DNA of 64,000 bases from Flavobacterium sp. LC2016-01 (GTDB lineage: Bacteria; Bacteroidota; Bacteroidia; Flavobacteriales; Flavobacteriaceae), in contig NZ_WMIC01000002.1 in assembly GCF_009711135.1 (NCBI RefSeq), positions 62,001 to 126,000 on the forward strand. The letters are read 5' to 3'. The position numbers and the translations under genes are program-made. Below the pieces are notes generated by a model that worked only from the letters and a program-made list of their open reading frames with translations, was not told the DNA's origin and did not search any database. This document shows, piece after piece, positions 15,713 to 23,403 of the stretch (its first letter is position 1; each line of letters begins with the position of its first letter).

Positions 15713-18031
15713 TTGAAAAAAACATCTTATTTATTCGTCTTCTTGCTTTTCATGTGTCTTCCTCACATCATTTTTTCTCAGGAAAAAAAACCTAAAGTCG
15801 TTTTGGTCTTAAGCGGTGGCGGGGCAAAAGGAATTGCCCATATCCCGCTTTTGCAAAAACTGGATTCACTGCACATTGTTCCAGATCTTATTGTTGGAAA
15901 TAGTATGGGAAGCGTCATAGGCGGTTTGTATGCTATGGGATATTCTGGTGACAGCATTGAAAAACTAACGAAAAGTATTAATTGGGACAAACTTCTTGGC
16001 GGAGGCCAATCATTACGATCTGTTAGTGCCGAAGAAAAAAGAGAATTTCAAAGATATGTAGTGGGAATTGGTGTTAAAGATGGAAAACTCAATAGTGTTG
16101 GCTCTCTTTTAAACGATCAAAATCTAAGAGAATACCTTTCTGAATTAACCTTTCCTGTGTATAATGTCAGAGATTTTGACAGTCTTCCGATACCATTTAG
16201 AGCGATGGCTACAGACTTGGCAGAAGGCAAAGAAGTCATTTTAAACAAAGGCAGTTTAGCGTATGCCATGCGGGCCAGTATGTCCTTGCCTGCGATTTTT
16301 AAACCAATGCCTTACGAAAAAACAGTGTTAGTAGACGGAGGAGTATTAAATAATTTCCCGACTGATGTTGCCAAACAAATGGGTGCCGATATTATTATTG
16401 GAAGCGACGTAGGAGGAGGAATGGAACCAACAGATAAGCTAAATAATTTGATGACCATTTTGATGCAAACGAGTATGTTTCCGAGCAATATTAAAAATCC
16501 GGCAAATCGTGATCTTTGTACAATTTTGGTCGATCACTTACCCAATTTGCGTTTCTCAACCGCTGATTTTGCAGATAGCGACGAAATCTACAAAGACGGT
16601 AAAATAGCAACAAATCAAAATCTTCCGGCTTTAATTGCTTTATCAGAAAAACTAAAAGCATTTCCGCAACGCACGCACGCATTACCCGATATGCCCAAAG
16701 AATTTGTTCTAGACACGATAGTTTATAAAAAAATAAGTCCCGAAAACCTTCCTTTGGTAGTTGGAAGAGCAAACCTTAAAACCCATGTAAAATATACTAC
16801 CAAAGATTTAATCGCAGGTATTAACAGAGCTATGGGAACCAATCTTTTTGACGAGATTACCTACAGCTATTTCATCAAAGATAAAGACAAACTCGGCATT
16901 ACATTGTTCGGATTTGAACGTGCCAAAAACCAGCTCAACACATCAATTCATTACGATACTTATAGAGGCGTCGGAATCATTTTTAATTACACCGGAAGAA
17001 ACATTCTCGCAGACGCTTCCCGCCTTTTGATAACCGCCGATATTGCAGAACAGCCAAAAGCCAGAATCAACTATCAGAAAAATTTTGGTGGGCATAGAGA
17101 ATGGTGGTGGGCAACTGAAGCTTATGGCGCTTTGCTCCGACAAGAAATTTATATAAATGGCAAAGCCTCAGACAATATACTTTATAATGCTTTTGAGTTC
17201 AACAATGAGGTAAACAGAAATCTAAATTCCCTGAAAAGCTACTTTGGTTTTGGCCTAAACTATCATTACACCAATTTAAAACCAAAATACGATCGGGAAT
17301 ACAACCCAAACTCCATTTCACTAAACAATTACAGCTTTAATAATATCGAATTCAACATGCATTATTCCTATAATGATATGGATAAAGTTTTCTTTGCTAC
17401 AAACGGAACGATTATAAAATCAAACCTATCACGATCATTCTTAACCGATATTGATGCCTCTTTCTCTGACCCAGATTTAGCCCCTGTTTCTGGCAAAACA
17501 AATGGTTACACAAAATTTGGCTTCGGTATTGAAAAGAGACTATCCTTAAAAAAGAAAATTACAGGAATTATTGGGTTTGATTCTTATTTTATTTTTCAGG
17601 ATAAACTTAAAGAAAATCAAATTGATTTTTCAGGATTTGGTTATGCCTCAAAATATTTCATAGGTGGTATTATTCCAAGTTCTGGCAGTAATCGTTTTTC
17701 ATTTGCGGGTCTGCACGAAGACGAACTCAATGTCACACAATATATGGGACTAAAACTCGGATCTCAAATAAATCTTACCGGAAAAATTTATCTGACGCCA
17801 CATTTTAATATTGCAACTGTAGGTTTTGATACTTTCGACGATTATATCGACCACGCCTTTAACCCAAAAGGAAATTGGGATGATAATATTGAACCTAGTC
17901 TTGTAATATCAGGTGGAGCCGCTATTTCCTATCAATCTATTTTAGGCCCAATCCATTTTGACACTTCATGGATAAATAATATTGACAAAGTAAGGTTGTT
18001 TTTCAGCGTAGGATTGTCTCTCAACCCGTAA
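15713..18031 (+). CDS. Patatin-like phospholipase with outer-membrane barrel
   Basis: 772 residues, starting at a TTG codon since no suitable ATG precedes the signal peptide (MKKTSYLFVFLLFMCLP). The patatin domain (about 28-320) has the oxyanion loop GGGAKG (35-40), the nucleophile motif GNSMG with Ser64, and the DGG aspartate 208, so the Ser-Asp dyad is intact. Residues from about 340 onward form a POTRA-like and BamA-type beta barrel. The layout matches PlpD-type proteins, in which the barrel anchors or exports the lipase. The substrate is presumably phospholipid. Confidence 0.9.
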   Translation: MKKTSYLFVFLLFMCLPHIIFSQEKKPKVVLVLSGGGAKGIAHIPLLQKLDSLHIVPDLIVGNSMGSVIGGLYAMGYSGDSIEKLTKSINWDKLLGGGQSLRSVSAEEKREFQRYVVGIGVKDGKLNSVGSLLNDQNLREYLSELTFPVYNVRDFDSLPIPFRAMATDLAEGKEVILNKGSLAYAMRASMSLPAIFKPMPYEKTVLVDGGVLNNFPTDVAKQMGADIIIGSDVGGGMEPTDKLNNLMTILMQTSMFPSNIKNPANRDLCTILVDHLPNLRFSTADFADSDEIYKDGKIATNQNLPALIALSEKLKAFPQRTHALPDMPKEFVLDTIVYKKISPENLPLVVGRANLKTHVKYTTKDLIAGINRAMGTNLFDEITYSYFIKDKDKLGITLFGFERAKNQLNTSIHYDTYRGVGIIFNYTGRNILADASRLLITADIAEQPKARINYQKNFGGHREWWWATEAYGALLRQEIYINGKASDNILYNAFEFNNEVNRNLNSLKSYFGFGLNYHYTNLKPKYDREYNPNSISLNNYSFNNIEFNMHYSYNDMDKVFFATNGTIIKSNLSRSFLTDIDASFSDPDLAPVSGKTNGYTKFGFGIEKRLSLKKKITGIIGFDSYFIFQDKLKENQIDFSGFGYASKYFIGGIIPSSGSNRFSFAGLHEDELNVTQYMGLKLGSQINLTGKIYLTPHFNIATVGFDTFDDYIDHAFNPKGNWDDNIEPSLVISGGAAISYQSILGPIHFDTSWINNIDKVRLFFSVGLSLNP

Positions 18032-18087
18032 TAGAACTGAATTACTTCTTAAATCTAAAATCAAATATCAGAAATCTAAAATCATCA

Positions 18088-18202
18088 GGGCGTGCCATTA
18101 TTTAAAAAAAGGCCCAAATATACTTTGAGTCGATTAGGGCCTTTTCTTAAATAATGTCGGGCTATCCGCGCTACTTCGGTAGCCAGCTTCTATCCCTCAC
18201 GC
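18088..18202 (+). ncRNA. Candidate structured RNA or interspersed element with UUCG hairpin
   Basis: The outer ends GCGTG (18090-18094) and CACGC (18198-18202) pair. Inside, 18096-18115 pairs with 18137-18156 over 20 positions with one mismatch (CATTATTT...GGCCC). A second hairpin, GCTAC-TTCG-GTAGC (18170-18183), has the very stable C(UUCG)G tetraloop. No frame is plausible as protein. It lies between the patatin gene and a small zinc protein gene. Either strand could be the active one. Confidence 0.45.
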
Positions 18203-18294
18203 AAACGTAGACCAAGAACTTTAAATATTCTCATATTATTTTGTGTCTCCTGAAATTTTAAATTTAAATTTGAACTCCACAACATCAAAAAAAT

Positions 18295-18579
18295 ATGATC
18301 GAAAAAATTTTATGTGAAATACATGGTTCAAAAGAAATGACTTTCGCCTGTATTCACATTGCAATGGCAATAGACTCAAAAGAAAAAGTAGGCTTTTATT
18401 ATTCAGAAGTCAAAGAAGATCTTCCGCAAATTGCATGGTGCGGAGAATGTGAACAATGGCTTCTTGATAATGGAGAAGAATGGACTAGTGTTTTTCAAGC
18501 CAAAGCCGATTTTAAAATGCTGTGCATTGATTGTTTCGATGAAGTTAAAAACAATGAAACAGAAATTCACATTCGATAA
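18295..18579 (+). CDS. Small cysteine-rich protein, likely zinc-binding, unknown
   Basis: 94 residues, no signal peptide. Three cysteine clusters are visible: CEIH near 7-10, CGEC near 49-52 and CIDC near 77-80, a layout suited to binding one zinc ion. There is no similarity to a named family that I can recall. It stands alone before the SMR transporter, which has its own promoter box. Confidence 0.7.
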   Translation: MIEKILCEIHGSKEMTFACIHIAMAIDSKEKVGFYYSEVKEDLPQIAWCGECEQWLLDNGEEWTSVFQAKADFKMLCIDCFDEVKNNETEIHIR

Positions 18580-18608
18580 ATAAATTCTTTTCCGTTTCAA
18601 ACAAAGCT

Positions 18609-18616
18609 TAACTTTG
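18609..18616 (+). promoter_or_regulatory. Promoter -7 box of the SMR transporter gene
   Basis: TAACTTTG matches TAnnTTTG and lies 16 bases before the ATG at 18632, giving a very short leader. Confidence 0.45.
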
Positions 18617-18631
18617 TAAAAAACACGAACC

Positions 18632-18964
18632 ATGAAGAACTTTTTATTTTTATTCATTGCTATAATTTTCGAAATCATAGCAACTTCGGCATTAAAAAAA
18701 TCTTCAGAATTCACTAAATTAATTCCGAGCATCATTACCATTATTGGTTATTGCGGTGCATTTTATTGTTTAAGTTTTGCCATCAGAACAATTCCTGTTG
18801 GTTTTGCTTACGCCATTTGGTCTGGAGTCGGGATTGTTTTAATTACAGCAATTGGTGCTATTTTCTTCAAAGAAATACCAGATTTGCCGGCTATAATTGG
18901 ACTGAGTTTAATTGTTATTGGTGTTATTGTAATTAATGTTTTTTCTAAAACTGTGGCGCATTAA
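18632..18964 (+). CDS. Small multidrug resistance (SMR) family transporter
   Basis: 110 residues with four membrane helices, the standard SMR size. The essential glutamate is present in helix 1 (IIFEIIATSALKKS, Glu14), and the dimer-interface motif GVGIVLIT occurs in helix 3. Members export cationic drugs (EmrE/QacE) or guanidinium (Gdx). The substrate branch cannot be settled by eye; KKSSEFTK after helix 1 resembles the EmrE/QacE side. Confidence 0.93.
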   Translation: MKNFLFLFIAIIFEIIATSALKKSSEFTKLIPSIITIIGYCGAFYCLSFAIRTIPVGFAYAIWSGVGIVLITAIGAIFFKEIPDLPAIIGLSLIVIGVIVINVFSKTVAH

Positions 18965-18966
18965 AA

Positions 18967-19029
18967 TTTTGTTTCAAGTTTCAGGTTTCAAGTTAGTACA
19001 GAACATGAAACTTGAAACTTGAAACAAAA
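18967..19029. repeat. GTTTCAAGTTTCA inverted repeat
   Basis: Arms 18967-18989 and 19007-19029 match at 22 of 23 positions and consist of GTTTCAAGTTTCA-type words. It directly follows the SMR stop codon and may act as its terminator. Confidence 0.7.
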
Positions 19030-19111
19030 ACAACAAAAATCTATTTCCGCAAGTTTCGGATTTTATACCTGCTAAAACCAATCGATCTTTGCCTTATAAA
19101 ATGGAATAAAA

Positions 19112-19954
19112 ATGAACACACAAGAAACCATTAATTATAATCGTATCGCAGAAGCTATCGATTATATCAAAGCAAATTTTAAAGAGCAGCCCAATCTTGA
19201 TGAGGTTGCGGAGAAAGTGCACTTGAGTCCGTTTCACTTTCAAAGGCTTTTCAGCGATTGGGCTGGCACAAGTCCGAAGAAGTTTTTGCAGTATACAAGT
19301 TTAGAACACGCCAAGAAATTACTCAAAGAAAATCAAGCAACCATTTCTGAAACGGCTTATGAAACGGGTCTTTCAGGAACCAGCCGACTTCACGATTTAT
19401 TTGTAAATATTGAAGGAATGACGCCAGCCGAATATAAAAACGGCGGTAAAAATCTGGAAATAAACTACAGTTTTGCCGAAAGTCCCTTCGGAAATATTAT
19501 TGTTGCATCTACTCAAAAAGGCGTTTGTTTTATGGCTTTCGCCGAAGAAGAAGCAAACGGATTTGACGCTTTAAAAGATAAATTCCCGAATGCGCAATTC
19601 TCTAAAAAATTAGATCTCGCACAACAAAACGCTTTATTTATATTTCAAAATGACTGGAGCAAATTATCTGAAATAAAACTGCACTTAAAAGGAACCGATT
19701 TTCAATTGAAAGTTTGGGAAACCTTGCTTAAAATTCCGATGGGACAACTTTCAACTTATGGTTCTATTGCACAAAAAATCGAAAAACCAAATGCCTCACG
19801 AGCCGTCGGAACAGCAATTGGAAGCAATCCTGTTGCGTTTTTAATTCCGTGTCACCGCGTAATTCAATCTTCGGGAATTTTTGGCGGTTATATGTGGGGA
19901 AATACGCGAAAAACAGCCATAATTGGCTGGGAAGGTGCGCAAATAAATCCATAA
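19112..19954 (+). CDS. AraC-type HTH fused to methylated-DNA--cysteine methyltransferase
   Basis: 280 residues: an AraC DNA-binding domain (about 10-108, with LSPFHFQRLFSDWAGTSPKKF) joined to an Ogt/AGT methyltransferase domain (about 115-277) with the acceptor motif PCHRV (Cys247). It repairs O6-alkylguanine and probably activates repair genes like E. coli Ada. The N-terminal Ada zinc domain that senses methyl phosphotriesters is missing here, but a separate small Ada-type zinc protein is encoded 0.9 kb downstream. Followed by three genes of the same theme on the same strand. Confidence 0.93.
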   Translation: MNTQETINYNRIAEAIDYIKANFKEQPNLDEVAEKVHLSPFHFQRLFSDWAGTSPKKFLQYTSLEHAKKLLKENQATISETAYETGLSGTSRLHDLFVNIEGMTPAEYKNGGKNLEINYSFAESPFGNIIVASTQKGVCFMAFAEEEANGFDALKDKFPNAQFSKKLDLAQQNALFIFQNDWSKLSEIKLHLKGTDFQLKVWETLLKIPMGQLSTYGSIAQKIEKPNASRAVGTAIGSNPVAFLIPCHRVIQSSGIFGGYMWGNTRKTAIIGWEGAQINP

Positions 19955-20036
19955 AAACTGCAAAATTTCAATACTCAAAATTCCAAGTTCCAAGGATTAA
20001 TCATTCATTGGAAATTTGACTACATCTAAAATTCTT

Positions 20037-20750
20037 ATGCAAAATATACAACAAAAAATTGCTTCTCAAAATTGGGAAAGCATCACCGAATCTATGCACG
20101 AAAATGGCTTTGTCATTATCCCGAATGTACTCAATAACGAACAATGTGAAGATTTAAAATTCGATTACGAAAATCCAAATCTTTATCGAAAAACGGTTGT
20201 AATGGAACGTTATCGATTTGGTTTGGGCGAATATAAATATTTCAATTATCCATTGCCCGATTTAATTCAGGACATCAGATCTTCGATTTATCCAAAATTA
20301 GCACCAATCGCAAATGCATGGATGAAAGCACTGAATATCAACACTATTTTTCCTCATTCACATCAAGAATTATTAAAACAATGTCACGATAATAATCAAC
20401 TTAAAGCAACGGTTTTAATTTTAAAATATGGTGAAAGCGGATTCAACACTTTGCATCAAGATTTATACGGCGATATTTATTTCCCGATTCAAATTGTGCT
20501 TTTCCTTTCAGAACCCGAGGAAGATTTTACCGGAGGCGAATTTGTTTTGACACAGCAAACGCCGAGAGCGCAATCGAAAGCAATTGTTTTAAAACCTAAA
20601 AAAGGAGATATTTTAGTTTTCACAACCAATTTCAGACCTGTAAAAGGTACAAAAGGATATTATCGAGTAAATATGAAACATGGCGTTAGTGAAATTTATT
20701 CGGGTGAACGATACACATTGGGGATTATTTTTCATGATGCGTTATCTTAA
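20037..20750 (+). CDS. 2OG-Fe(II) oxygenase, PhyH/P4H-like
   Basis: 237 residues from the ATG at 20037; a TTG at 20016 in the same frame is a weaker alternative. The double-stranded beta-helix core is clear: TLHQDLYGD supplies HxD, LFLSEPEEDFTGGEFVL follows, and MKHGVSE gives the distal His, with YTLGIIFHDA at the end. The substrate is unknown. Its place between an O6-alkylguanine methyltransferase and AlkB suggests a role in alkylation or oxidation damage repair, but it is not itself an AlkB-family member by motif spacing. Confidence 0.85.
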   Translation: MQNIQQKIASQNWESITESMHENGFVIIPNVLNNEQCEDLKFDYENPNLYRKTVVMERYRFGLGEYKYFNYPLPDLIQDIRSSIYPKLAPIANAWMKALNINTIFPHSHQELLKQCHDNNQLKATVLILKYGESGFNTLHQDLYGDIYFPIQIVLFLSEPEEDFTGGEFVLTQQTPRAQSKAIVLKPKKGDILVFTTNFRPVKGTKGYYRVNMKHGVSEIYSGERYTLGIIFHDALS

Positions 20751-20755
20751 TTTAG

Positions 20756-20841
20756 AGGTGCAAAGATTCAAAGTGACAGAGATACAAAGTTATTCACCTT
20801 TGAACCTCTGTCTCTTTGTCTCTCTGTAACTTTGCAACTTA
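20756..20841. repeat. Imperfect inverted repeat of CAAAG/CTTTG words
   Basis: The left half reads AGGTGCAAAGATTCAAAGTG and onward, and the right half is a diverged complement (GTCTCTTTGTCTCTCTGTAAC). It fills the gap between the oxygenase and the Ada-type zinc protein gene. It belongs to the same class of simple-word palindromes seen elsewhere in the window. Confidence 0.55.
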
Positions 20842-20847
20842 AAACAA

Positions 20848-21093
20848 ATGATACAACACAATAAAATTTCAGATTCAGATCTTCGGATTAAAATTAAAAA
20901 TGCTGAAATTTGCTTCGGCGGCAACCGAAAATTAAAAATCTACGGAACGCTAAAATGTTCTTCGGGAAAAAGAATGAAACGCGAAAATCGGGTTTTCTTT
21001 TTATCTGAAAAAGAAGCAAAACAAAACGGTTTCAGACCTTGCGGACATTGTATGAAAACCGAATATCAAAACTGGAAAAATGGACTTATTTAA
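20848..21093 (+). CDS. Ada-type metal-binding domain protein, stand-alone
   Basis: 81 residues matching the zinc-binding N-domain of Ada: EICFGGN, LKCSSGKRM, FFLSEKEAKQNGFRPCGHC. Cysteines at about 22, 37, 64 and 67 could hold zinc. In E. coli Ada the acceptor pair is C38-x3-C42; here only one cysteine is found at that place, so methyl-phosphotriester repair is uncertain. It overlaps alkB by 14 bases. Confidence 0.8.
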   Translation: MIQHNKISDSDLRIKIKNAEICFGGNRKLKIYGTLKCSSGKRMKRENRVFFLSEKEAKQNGFRPCGHCMKTEYQNWKNGLI

Positions 21094-21688
21094 TCCTGAA
21101 AATGACGAAAATACAAATCTGCTTCCTAAAGATGGAACTGTAAATTATTACGGAAAATTGTTTTCAAGAGAAGAGGCAAATTTCTATCGTGATATTTTAT
21201 TGGATACAATCGAATGGAAAAACGATGAAGCAATCATCTTTGGAAAATTAATTTTAACCAAACGAAAAGTAGCTTGGTACGGCGATCAGGAATTTGAATA
21301 TACGTATTCCAATACCACAAAAAAAGCACTTCAATGGACGCCAGAATTATTAAAGTTAAAAGCTTTTATTGAGCAAAAAACCGGAGAAACTTTCAATTCC
21401 TGTCTGCTGAATTTATATCATTCCGGCGATGAAGGAATGGCTTGGCACAGCGATGCTGAAAAAGATTTAAAAAAGAATGGCGCAATTGGTTCGGTAAGTT
21501 TTGGGGCGGAACGCAAATTTGCCTTCAAACATAAAGAAACCAAAGAAACAGTTTCTTTAATTTTAGAACACGGAAGTTTATTGGTTATGAAAGATGAAAC
21601 GCAAACGCATTGGTTACACCGATTACCTCCAACTAAAACTACTCAGAAGCCAAGGGTAAATTTGACTTTCAGAACGATTATCAGGTAA
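21080..21688 (+). CDS. alkB: AlkB-type alpha-ketoglutarate-dependent DNA dealkylase
   Basis: 202 residues. Oxidatively removes methyl groups from 1-methyladenine and 3-methylcytosine. Iron ligands H123, D125 (WHSDAE) and H180 (HWLH), and the 2-oxoglutarate and substrate motif R192-x5-R198 (PRVNLTFR) are all present. The 12-residue spacing from H180 to R192 resembles human ALKBH2/3 more than E. coli AlkB. The start overlaps the Ada-type zinc gene. Confidence 0.95.
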   Translation: MDLFNPENDENTNLLPKDGTVNYYGKLFSREEANFYRDILLDTIEWKNDEAIIFGKLILTKRKVAWYGDQEFEYTYSNTTKKALQWTPELLKLKAFIEQKTGETFNSCLLNLYHSGDEGMAWHSDAEKDLKKNGAIGSVSFGAERKFAFKHKETKETVSLILEHGSLLVMKDETQTHWLHRLPPTKTTQKPRVNLTFRTIIR

Positions 21689-21690
21689 AT

Positions 21691-22014
21691 TTATTTCTTC
21701 TTTTTTGGAGCGACATTTTGATACGAAAGTGATAGTGCATCTTCAAACATTTCTGGTCTTACTTTTGAAAGTTCGACAATTGTCCAGCCTTGTTCGCCCC
21801 ATTTATTTGGAATTGGATAAAAAATCATTTCGCTTGACGCACAAAAAACAGATTGATCGATTTCATTTAATTTTAAAACAGCTCGATTGTTTTTTTCGTC
21901 AAATGTTGCGAATATCTTTTTATTGACGCGGAAAGAGGTTTTCTCGAAATGTGGTTCTTCAGTTGCATCCGGAAATGCCAAAGCTAAAGTTCGAAATGTA
22001 TCAATATCTATCAT
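21691..22014 (-). CDS. MmcQ/YjbR family DNA-binding-fold protein
   Basis: 107 residues. Family features are TFRTLALAFPDATEEPHF at the N-terminus, FRVNKKIFATF, and NKWGEQGWTIVEL in the middle. The fold resembles a double-wing DNA-binding domain, but a cellular role is not established. Convergent with alkB, with 2 bases between stops, and 34 bases downstream of the Nudix-type regulator on the same strand. Confidence 0.88.
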   Translation of the reverse strand: MIDIDTFRTLALAFPDATEEPHFEKTSFRVNKKIFATFDEKNNRAVLKLNEIDQSVFCASSEMIFYPIPNKWGEQGWTIVELSKVRPEMFEDALSLSYQNVAPKKKK

Positions 22015-22048
22015 AACTTATGCTTTTTTAGATAAAAAATGTTTCTTT

Positions 22049-22813
22049 TTACCAGCCTTGATTTAGTCCGTTTTTCAAGACTTCATCATATTTTTCTTTA
22101 TCGAAAGAATATAAGTTTGGAGCCTTGTGAGCCACATTGCTTTTCTTCTCGTCAAGCTTATTAAGGATTCCGATATTCGTTATTTTTCTTAGAAAATTTC
22201 TCCGATCCAGTTTTTTATCCAGAATTGTTTCATACAATTTTTGAAGTTCTGGAATTGTGAATTTTTCTGGGAGTAAATTATAACCAATTGGCATTAAATT
22301 CAATTCCATTCTCAAAGTTTGCAATGCTTTATCCAGAATTTCTTTGTGGTCTAAAATAAGTTCCGGAACTTCTTTGTGATCTATCCATTCCACAATTTCA
22401 CGATCGCTTGAAGGTTTGGGAATCGTTTTTAAAAAATCAACTAAAGCATAATAACCAATCGTAACAAAACGTCGCATCAGCCATTTTCCTTTAGCCTCTT
22501 CTATTTTTAAATATTCTAATACTTGTTTGTCAAAATGCTGATCGTTTCGTTTCACTTTTCCAAAGGTGGCAAACTGTCTTAAAAAAATACCATCAACACC
22601 AGTTCTGTCATTTAAAATAGTTACGGCTGCCGTGTCTATATCCTGATCAATTGGGATAAATCCTCCTGGCAAAGACCATTTTGGATTTCGATCTACTTTG
22701 ATCAGCAAAACCTTTAACTGGTTATCGTGAAATCCAAAAATGACACAGTCAATCGACAGCCCAGGCTGATAATTTTCATTATTTTCTATGATGTCTTTTA
22801 ACATTTTTGACAT
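22049..22813 (-). CDS. NrtR/AraR-type Nudix-fold transcriptional regulator
   Basis: 254 residues: a Nudix fold (about 18-150) followed by a winged-helix domain (about 165-250, LDRRNFLRKITNIGIL). The Nudix box is destroyed: the motif GX5EX7REUXEEXG reads Q57, T65-I66 and D69-R70 in the catalytic positions, so no hydrolase activity is expected. The fold should act as a ligand sensor, as in NrtR or the sugar-responsive Nudix regulators of Bacteroidota. It is encoded 0.6 kb from the GH3 end of the PUL on the same strand, so a sugar role is possible. Confidence 0.88.
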   Translation of the reverse strand: MSKMLKDIIENNENYQPGLSIDCVIFGFHDNQLKVLLIKVDRNPKWSLPGGFIPIDQDIDTAAVTILNDRTGVDGIFLRQFATFGKVKRNDQHFDKQVLEYLKIEEAKGKWLMRRFVTIGYYALVDFLKTIPKPSSDREIVEWIDHKEVPELILDHKEILDKALQTLRMELNLMPIGYNLLPEKFTIPELQKLYETILDKKLDRRNFLRKITNIGILNKLDEKKSNVAHKAPNLYSFDKEKYDEVLKNGLNQGW

Positions 22814-23053
22814 TTAATTGAACCTTTTTCTTTATCAAATAACCCTGCAATTTACTCTATTTTTATAAAAACAAAACAATTTAGAAGTTATAAACACAAA
22901 ATTCACATTTGCAAAATAAGTGTGTCTCTCACAATTTTAACTTAAAATTAAATTCAAATATAAAAAAAATAAGTACATTGCGTCATAATAACACATTTAA
23001 ATAATTTTGTTATTATTTTAAATAATAAAGTAAGAAAATTAAGATGTAAATTT

Positions 23054-23061
23054 TATATTTG
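23054..23061 (+). promoter_or_regulatory. Promoter -7 box for the small gene at 23098
   Basis: TATATTTG matches TAnnTTTG, 37 bases before the ATG. The rest of the 284-bp divergent gap with the Nudix-type regulator is AT-rich with no other recognisable site. Confidence 0.5.
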
Positions 23062-23097
23062 CTCTTTTTATATATTCAGAAAGTCAATGTGAGAGAT

Positions 23098-23355
23098 ATG
23101 AGTACCAATCCATTAAAAGACATAAACAAAAGAATTAGATCCAAAATCTGGGCTTCTTTCGGATTTGTTTCGAAAACTTATTTATTGGAAGAATCAATAA
23201 AATACAGCCAGCAGCAGGAAAAAATTTTCAATGAAATGATTAGTGAAACTGAGGCAAAAGATAAAAAGGCAAAACGCGAAGCTTTTGACAAAGCTTTGTA
23301 CGCATCATACAAAGGAATTGGCGCTATGGATTTTATAAATACTGTTTTGAAATAA
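23098..23355 (+). CDS. Small hypothetical protein, helical
   Basis: 85 residues from the ATG at 23098 (MSTNPLKDINKRIR), chosen because it sits a normal distance after a TAnnTTTG box; an in-frame ATG at 23059 lies inside that box. The protein is charged and helical with no membrane segment or cysteine motif. I do not recognise a family. It is convergent with the GH3 gene at the end of the PUL. Confidence 0.65.
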   Translation: MSTNPLKDINKRIRSKIWASFGFVSKTYLLEESIKYSQQQEKIFNEMISETEAKDKKAKREAFDKALYASYKGIGAMDFINTVLK

Positions 23356-23403
23356 TTCAAAACCTTTATAAAATCGATAGCGCCAATTTAAAATTGACTT
23401 CTA

